The position numbers and the translations under genes were made by a program. Shown here one piece after another: positions 59,187-64,000 of a DNA stretch of 64,000 bases. The notes under the pieces were generated by a model, which saw nothing but the letters and a program-made list of their open reading frames with translations, had not been told where the DNA came from and searched no databases. The stretch spans positions 1 through 64,000 of the forward strand of contig NZ_AQQR01000012.1 of NCBI RefSeq assembly GCF_002210095.1, written 5' to 3'. This DNA is from Marinibacterium profundimaris. GTDB lineage: Bacteria; Pseudomonadota; Alphaproteobacteria; Rhodobacterales; Rhodobacteraceae. How positions within the stretch are numbered: the stretch's first letter is position 1; each line of letters opens with the position of its first letter.

Positions 59187-60596
59187 CTAGCCCCGCAGCA
59201 CTGCACCGGGGTTCATGATGCCCGCAGGGTCCAGCGCCGCCTTGATCGCGCGCATCGCCATCAGCTTCGTCGGATCGCCATAACGCTCCAGGTCCCCGAC
59301 CTTGGCGCGCCCGACCCCGTGCTCGGCGCTGAAGGAGCCTTCGTACCGCGCGACCAGGTCATGCACGAGCCCGGTGACCTCGGGCGCGGCCTTGCGCGCC
59401 TCGTCCCGGTCCTGCCCGGGGGCAGGAAAGATATTGTAGTGCAGGTTGCCGTCGCCCACGTGACCGAAACAATTGATCCGGTAGGGCCCAAGCGCCGCGA
59501 TCGCCGCATCGGCCTCGGCAATGAAGTCCGGCAGCGCGCTCAGGGGAAGCGAGATGTCATGGCTTGCGACGGCGCCGATCAGGCGGTTGCCCTCGGGGAT
59601 GTTCTCGCGCACGTTCCAGAAGTCATCGCGCTGCGCCGCGCTCTGGGCGATCAGCCCGTCGGTGACAAGGCCCGCCTCGAACGCCGCCTCGAAAAGGCCT
59701 GCCAGCGCCTCCTCCGGGTCCAGACCGGCGGCCAGCCCGACCTCGATCAGCACCGACCAGGTCGGCGGCTCGTCCCAGGGCAGGCGCACCTGCGGCAGGG
59801 TCTCGGCCAGGAAATCCATCCCCTGCCGGTGGATCAGCTCGAAGGCCGAGATCGCCTCTCCCAACCGGCCGCGCGCCATTGACAGAAGGCGCAGCGCGGC
59901 CTGCGGGTCAGTCACGGCCAGGAAGGCTGTCCCCTGCCCCGCCGGGACCGGTGAAAGCTTCAGCGCGGCGGCGGTGATGATACCCAGCGTGCCCTCGGCC
60001 CCGACCAGCAGGTTGCGCAGGTCGTAGCCGGTGTTGTCCTTCCTCAGCCGCCTGAGCCCCTGCAGGATCGACCCGTCGGGCAGCACCGCCTCGATCCCGA
60101 GGCACAGATCCCGGGCCGAGCCGTAGCGCAGCACGTTGACGCCGCCGGCATTGGTCGACAGCGTCCCGCCGATCCGGGCCGAACCTTCGGCGGCGAGCGA
60201 GAGCGGGAAAAGACGGTCGGCCTCCTGCGCGGCGGCCTGCACGTCGGCCAGGATCGCGCCGGCCTCGGCGATCAGCACGAATTCCTCCGGGTAGACGGCA
60301 CGGATGCGATCCATCCGCTCCAGCGACAGGATCAGCGGCGCGGGCCCATGCTGCGCGACCTGCCCGCCGACCAGACCGGTGCCGCCGCCATAGGGCACCA
60401 CGGGTACGCCCGCGCGGGCGGCGGCGGTGATCAGGATGGCGACCTCCTCGGTGCTGTGCGGCAGGGCCAGCAGGCCGGGCGTTCCGGGGTACTTGCCCCG
60501 GGGCTCTTCCATGTAACGGGTCTCGGCCGGGCGCAGGCGGTCGCGCGGCAGATCAAGGCGTTCGGCAAAGGCCGCATCGGCAGGGGACAGTGTCAT
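59187..60596 (-). CDS. FAD-binding oxidoreductase (GlcD / 2-hydroxyglutarate dehydrogenase-like)
   Basis: A 469-residue VAO-family flavoprotein related to the enzyme at 40692. VPVVPYGGGTGLVGGQVAQHG is the FAD-binding loop. SLAAEGSARIGGTLSTNAGG and VLRYGSARDLCLGIEAVLPDG follow. The cap domain has GHVGDGNLHYNIFPAPG and GSFSAEHGVGRAKV. The wording of these motifs is closest to D-2-hydroxyglutarate or D-lactate dehydrogenases; the substrate is not settled. The start at 60596 excludes an arginine-rich upstream frame. It is convergent with apt. Confidence 0.9.
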   Translation of the reverse strand: MTLSPADAAFAERLDLPRDRLRPAETRYMEEPRGKYPGTPGLLALPHSTEEVAILITAAARAGVPVVPYGGGTGLVGGQVAQHGPAPLILSLERMDRIRAVYPEEFVLIAEAGAILADVQAAAQEADRLFPLSLAAEGSARIGGTLSTNAGGVNVLRYGSARDLCLGIEAVLPDGSILQGLRRLRKDNTGYDLRNLLVGAEGTLGIITAAALKLSPVPAGQGTAFLAVTDPQAALRLLSMARGRLGEAISAFELIHRQGMDFLAETLPQVRLPWDEPPTWSVLIEVGLAAGLDPEEALAGLFEAAFEAGLVTDGLIAQSAAQRDDFWNVRENIPEGNRLIGAVASHDISLPLSALPDFIAEADAAIAALGPYRINCFGHVGDGNLHYNIFPAPGQDRDEARKAAPEVTGLVHDLVARYEGSFSAEHGVGRAKVGDLERYGDPTKLMAMRAIKAALDPAGIMNPGAVLRG

Positions 60597-60672
60597 GATG
60601 CGGTTTAGAGCGCGGAACGCCCCGAAGGGCAAGACAGCGCTCTGTCGCGTCCGGCGCGGGCGGCGGGCGTGG

Positions 60673-61521
60673 TCAATCCTCCGCCGCCGGCGCGGACAGA
60701 AAGTCCGGCTGCAGCACCACGATGGTCGGCCGGTCCGGCAGGGTCCTGAGCGAGACCTCGATCGACGACGTGCCGGGCACCTCGATCGCGAATTCGTCCT
60801 GCATGCCAACAAGAAATGCCTCGAGCGAATAGCCCGAGAACCAGTGCATCGGGATTACGACAGAGGATTTCAGGCGTTTCAACGTCGCCATCATCTCGGG
60901 CAGCGGCAGGGTCATGCCGCCGTCGACCGGGGCCATGACCACGTCGAGCCGGCCGAGGGCGGCGAATTGTTCGTCGTTGGGAATGTGGTGCAGATGGCCC
61001 AGGTGGCCGATGCAGAGCCCCTCGACCTCGAAGACGAAGATTGAATTGCCGTTCTCCTCGACCCCGCCGCCATAGGGCGACCGGATGTCGGTTGAGACGT
61101 TGCGGATCAGCATCTCGCCCAGGTCGAGGTAATGGTCGACGCCCTCGCCGAAAACGCCCCAGCCTTCCATCACGTGGGGGATCGCCGGATCGGGGGCGGA
61201 GGTCCAGTGCGAGGAATGGGCGTGGTTCATGGTGACGATGTCGGGGATCAGCGGGGCGGTGCCGATATAGCCGGTGTAATCCGTCACGGCGGTCAGCCCG
61301 CCGCGGGTCTGCAGCAGAAAGCTGGCGTGGCTGATGTAATGCAGCCGGACGGTGTAGTCGGGAAGCGGATCGGTCCAGGCGGCCTTGTGTAGGTATTCGA
61401 GCCCGGGCGCGGCATCGGCGATGGCGATGCAATGGCTCGGGCGGCGGGCCTGCTCCTGCGCGGAGACAGAGCCTGCGGCGAGCGCGCCGAGGCCTGCAAG
61501 AAGGCAGAGAAGATGGCGCAT
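60673..61521 (-). CDS. Exported metallo-beta-lactamase-fold protein with altered metal motif
   Basis: A 282-residue protein with signal MRHLLCLLAGLGALAAGSVSA. The MBL fold is seen in YISHASFLLQTRGGLTAVTDYTG, a later GLCIGHLGHLHH, and PMHWFSGYSLEAF. The usual HxHxDH is replaced by HAHSSH (residues 100-105), so the aspartate that ligates the second metal is a serine. It may bind one metal, or be non-canonical as in UlaG-like relatives. The substrate is unknown and the location periplasmic. Confidence 0.8.
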   Translation of the reverse strand: MRHLLCLLAGLGALAAGSVSAQEQARRPSHCIAIADAAPGLEYLHKAAWTDPLPDYTVRLHYISHASFLLQTRGGLTAVTDYTGYIGTAPLIPDIVTMNHAHSSHWTSAPDPAIPHVMEGWGVFGEGVDHYLDLGEMLIRNVSTDIRSPYGGGVEENGNSIFVFEVEGLCIGHLGHLHHIPNDEQFAALGRLDVVMAPVDGGMTLPLPEMMATLKRLKSSVVIPMHWFSGYSLEAFLVGMQDEFAIEVPGTSSIEVSLRTLPDRPTIVVLQPDFLSAPAAED

Positions 61522-61645
61522 GATCAGTCCCCCCGGTGTTACCAAGGGTAAGCTTAGGTCCGGGGCGGACCAAGGCCAGAAAATCCGGCCCTGCTCAAGC
61601 GGTCGTGACCGCGTGACCCTTGCGGTGCCTAGCCCGGGGGCGCGC

Positions 61646-61668
61646 GGTGGGGTGAAACCCCACCCTAC
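61646..61668 (-). repeat. GTAGGGTGGGG palindrome, single copy
   Basis: GGTGGGGTGAAACCCCACCC plus TAC, the reverse orientation of the family, between the MBL gene start and the end of the GNAT gene. A partial further GGTGGGTGG follows. Confidence 0.8.
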
Positions 61669-61755
61669 GGTGGGTGGCGAAGGACCAGAGCGCGCGCGGA
61701 CCGTCGAGACGACAGCACCTCACCGCCCGGCCTCCCGTGCGGCGGGTGCGCGCCC

Positions 61756-62340
61756 TCAGCCGACGTCGGTCTTGCCGCGGCGGTCGGAGCGGAGCGCGGC
61801 ATAGAGCACGTGGGTGCGCCAGCGGCCGTCGATCTGCAGGTAGCTTTGCGCAACGCCTTCGTACTTGAAGCCCGAGCTTTCAAGCAGCCCGCGCGAGGCG
61901 GCGTTCTCGGGCAGGCAGGCGGCCTCGATCCGCGACAGGTCGAGCCGGGTGAAGGCGAAATGCACCACCCCGCCGATCGCCTCGCGCATGTAGCCCAGCC
62001 GGGCAAAGGGCTTGCCCGTCCAGTAGCCCAGCGTACCGGCCTGCGCCGGGCCGCGCCGGATGTTGTCCAGCGTGATCGCCCCCACCAGAACCTCGTCCTC
62101 GCGCCGGAACAGGAACAGCGGCAGGGCCGAGCCCGAGGCGACCGAGCGCTGCGCCCAGTAGACCCGGTTGGTGAACGCCTTGCGCGTCAGGTGATCGGGC
62201 GCCCAGGTGGGTTCCCATTGCACGAGGTAGTCGTGGCTTTCCCGCCGCAGCGACGTCCAGGCGCGGAAATCCGAATGGTTGGGCGGACGGAGCGTGAGGC
62301 GCTCCGTTTCGATCTTCAGTTTCCGTTTGGTCAGCAACAT
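61756..62340 (-). CDS. RimJ/RimL-type GNAT acetyltransferase
   Basis: A 194-residue protein of the ribosomal-protein N-acetyltransferase type. It begins IETERLTLRPPNHSDFRAW and has GAITLDNIRRGPAQAGTLGYWTGKPFARLGYMREAI (acetyl-CoA site) and LDLSRIEAACLPENAASRGLLESSGF. It sits 22 bases after the M16 peptidase gene and completes a thrC-M16-GNAT unit often seen in this family of bacteria. The substrate may be a ribosomal protein or other N-terminus. Confidence 0.88.
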   Translation of the reverse strand: MLLTKRKLKIETERLTLRPPNHSDFRAWTSLRRESHDYLVQWEPTWAPDHLTRKAFTNRVYWAQRSVASGSALPLFLFRREDEVLVGAITLDNIRRGPAQAGTLGYWTGKPFARLGYMREAIGGVVHFAFTRLDLSRIEAACLPENAASRGLLESSGFKYEGVAQSYLQIDGRWRTHVLYAALRSDRRGKTDVG

Positions 62341-62362
62341 GCCCGTGACACCCTGCCCGCCG

Positions 62363-63625
62363 TCACGCGGTGCGCAGCTCCTGCATCTCGGCCAGGCTCG
62401 GCGCGCCGTCGATCGGCCCGTAGAGCGCCAGGGCGGCAGGTGCCGTCACGGCCATGTCCTCGGCGAAGGCGCGCACGTCCTCGGTGGTCACGGCGTCGAT
62501 CTTGGCGACGGAGTCCTCAAGTGGCGGCACCTTGTTCCAGATCTGCACCAGCCGCGCGAGCCGCTCGGCCCGGTTCGACGGGCTTTCCAGCCCCATCAGC
62601 ATGCCGGCCTTCATCTGGGCGCGGGCACGGGCGACCTCGACCTCGCTCAGGTCGTCGGCGGCGCGCTTCATTTCCTGGATGGTGATCCGGGCCAGGTCGC
62701 GGACCTCGTCCCCGCTGGTGCCGGCGTAGATCGTCGTGGTGCCGGTATCGCCATAGGCGCCGGTCTGAGCAAAGATCGTGTAACACAGCCCCCGGTTCTC
62801 GCGCACCTCCTGGAACAGGCGCGAGGACATCCCCCCGCCGAGCGCGCAGGAATAGATCTGCGAGGTATAGATCCGGTCGTCGCGATAGCCGGGCCCTTCG
62901 AAGGCCAGCGCGAAATGCGCCTGCTCCAGCGGTTTGGAACGCCGGATCTCGCCCCCGGTGAAATGCGCGAGCTCGACATCGGTGCCGGATTTCGGGGTCA
63001 GGTGGCCGAACAGATCCTCGGCCAGCTTCACCAGCACGTCGTGGTCGACGGCACCGGCGGCGGCGATGATCATGTGTTCGGGGCGGTAATGCTCGTCGAC
63101 GAAGGCGGCCAGGTCGTCCTTGTTGAACTTGCCCACCCGCTCGGCCGGGCCGAGGATCGTGCGGCCCAGCGGCTGATCGCGATAGCTTTCCTCCTGCAGC
63201 CAGTCGAAGATCACGTCGTCGGGCGTGTCATAGGCCTGACCGATCTCCTGCAGGATAACGCCACGCTCGACCTCGATCTCGCGCGCGTCGAAGACCGGGT
63301 TCAGCACGATGTCGGAAATCACGTCCATCGCCAGCGGCACGTCCTGCTTCAGGACGCGGGCGTAATAGGCCGTGACCTCGCGCGAGGTATAGGCGTTGAT
63401 GTAGCCACCGACATCCTCGATCGCCTCGGCGATCTGCAGGGCCGACCGGGTCTTCGTGCCCTTGAAGGCCATGTGTTCGAGGAAATGCGCGATGCCATTC
63501 TGTTCGATCCGCTCGTGGCGTCCACCGGCGGCAACCCAGACCCCGATGGAGGCGGATTGCAGGCTTGGCATCACTTCGCTGACGATGCGGACGCCGTTCG
63601 GAAGCCGGTCCAGTCTGACAGTCAA
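62363..63625 (-). CDS. M16 family zinc peptidase, processing-peptidase type
   Basis: A 420-residue metalloprotease related to the mitochondrial processing peptidase. The zinc motif is inverted HxxEH in AHFLEHMAFKGT (His47, Glu50, His51), with the third ligand glutamate in ERGVILQEI near 120-127. The second half has the inactive-domain pattern ALGGGMSSRLFQEVRENRGLCY. The N-terminus has no signal peptide. It overlaps thrC by four bases. Peptide or signal degradation is likely. Confidence 0.93.
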   Translation of the reverse strand: MTVRLDRLPNGVRIVSEVMPSLQSASIGVWVAAGGRHERIEQNGIAHFLEHMAFKGTKTRSALQIAEAIEDVGGYINAYTSREVTAYYARVLKQDVPLAMDVISDIVLNPVFDAREIEVERGVILQEIGQAYDTPDDVIFDWLQEESYRDQPLGRTILGPAERVGKFNKDDLAAFVDEHYRPEHMIIAAAGAVDHDVLVKLAEDLFGHLTPKSGTDVELAHFTGGEIRRSKPLEQAHFALAFEGPGYRDDRIYTSQIYSCALGGGMSSRLFQEVRENRGLCYTIFAQTGAYGDTGTTTIYAGTSGDEVRDLARITIQEMKRAADDLSEVEVARARAQMKAGMLMGLESPSNRAERLARLVQIWNKVPPLEDSVAKIDAVTTEDVRAFAEDMAVTAPAALALYGPIDGAPSLAEMQELRTA

Positions 63626-64000
63626 TTCGCAATTTGCTCCGTAATAAATGCCTCGACCGAGCCCAGGTCGTTGGCGATCCGGGTCAGTCGTTCCGAACGT
63701 TCATACAGGTCTGCCATCCGGGGGGGAAGGGGCGGAAAGACGCCGCTGGCCGCTTCCACCGCGTCAGGGAACTTGGCGGGATGGGCGGTGGCCAGCGTGA
63801 TCATCGGCACGGCCGGGTCGCGTTTCTCGTTCGCGACCTTCACGCCGACGGCGGAATGCGGGCACAGCAGCTCTCCGCTGGCTTCCAGCGTGGCGCGGAT
63901 CGTGGCGCGGGTCTCGTCCTCGGAGGCGCGGCCGGAGGTGAAGGTCTCCTGCAGCATCTCGAGCGCACCCTGGCTGACGTCGAAGCCGCCCTGCTTGAGT
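63622..64000 (-). CDS. thrC: Threonine synthase, C-terminal part (gene runs off the window)
   Basis: The last 125 or so codons of a PLP enzyme that makes threonine from O-phosphohomoserine. It reads KQGGFDVSQGALEMLQETF, then GRASEDETRATIRATLEASG, then LLCPHSAVGVKVANEKRD and MITLATAHPAKFPDAV, closing near the lysine-less C-terminus typical of ThrC. The true N-terminus lies beyond 64000. Overlap with the peptidase gene (ATGA) indicates one transcript. Confidence 0.92.
   Translation of the reverse strand, partial: LKQGGFDVSQGALEMLQETFTSGRASEDETRATIRATLEASGELLCPHSAVGVKVANEKRDPAVPMITLATAHPAKFPDAVEAASGVFPPLPPRMADLYERSERLTRIANDLGSVEAFITEQIAN

Noticed and set aside
1-64000. CRISPR arrays, prophage, insertion sequences, rRNA
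   Set aside because: I saw no regularly spaced repeats, no transposase or phage gene patterns, and no rRNA signature sequences.

Overview
The window is high-GC alphaproteobacterial chromosome, most like the Rhodobacteraceae/Roseobacter group. The evidence is the gene content and order: split HisG-HisZ ATP phosphoribosyltransferase next to hisS, cobalamin-dependent NrdJ, DUF1489, DUF2125, DUF1178, DUF938, SlyX, an ExbB/OmpA stator pair, PtsP, and a thrC-M16 peptidase-GNAT cluster. The genus cannot be decided from the sequence. Nearly everything is chromosomal housekeeping. I see no prophage, intact insertion sequence, CRISPR array, plasmid replication gene or rRNA operon.

Layout. 1-3.3 kb is a looser, lower-GC accessory strip: a DUF1330 protein, a methyltransferase, a ProC-like oxidoreductase and an unrecognised small protein. 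3.4-13.5 kb holds nrdJ with divergent DUF1489, an LpxR-like outer-membrane protein, a dead Hint-domain fragment, rpsD, hisC-tyrA-extensin-like, and DUF2125 divergent from a ChaC-like protein. 13.6-17.4 kb is a proton-driven stator pair whose OmpA-type subunit has an extremely long coiled coil. 17.5-26 kb has an acetyltransferase, hisS-hisZ-hisG, dnaE and slyX. 26.3-37 kb has ArsR-SRPBCC and a long purine operon: xanthine dehydrogenase xdhABC runs directly into a BMP-type nucleoside/purine ABC importer. 37-46.4 kb has a SHOCT protein, aldo/keto reductase, DUF938, an AhpD-like protein, D-lactate dehydrogenase, gamma-glutamyltransferase, thpR, a 2-hydroxyacid dehydrogenase and an SH3 protein. 46.6-64 kb has tRNA-Gln, ptsP, lysC, SDR, DUF1178, EcsC, GNAT, flavin reductase, SulP, mtnP-lysE, a ribbon-helix-helix regulator facing a tiny ORF, apt, an FAD oxidoreductase, an exported MBL protein, GNAT, M16 peptidase and the end of thrC.

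How genes work together. xdhABC plus the importer form a purine uptake and oxidation unit; apt and mtnP elsewhere in the window salvage adenine and methylthioadenosine. The his genes lie in two places (hisC; hisS-hisZ-hisG). hisC-tyrA are amino-acid biosynthesis neighbours, as are lysC and thrC (aspartate family).

The most unusual signal lies between genes. Four intergenic hairpins (11851-11903, 34883-34933, 42144-42212, 50867-50941) have unrelated but self-complementary stems, one mismatch at the same architectural place, and an almost identical 17-base loop of four G-runs able to form a G-quadruplex. Other dispersed repeats are a TGTCCCACGCGTGGGACA palindrome (two copies), a GTAGGGTGGGG palindrome family (five sites), and a GAGTATTT...GAAGA repeat, one copy of which is read in frame inside xdhB. 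A compact divergent control region at 58319-58371 places two strong promoters over a direct repeat between a ribbon-helix-helix gene and a 36-residue ORF.
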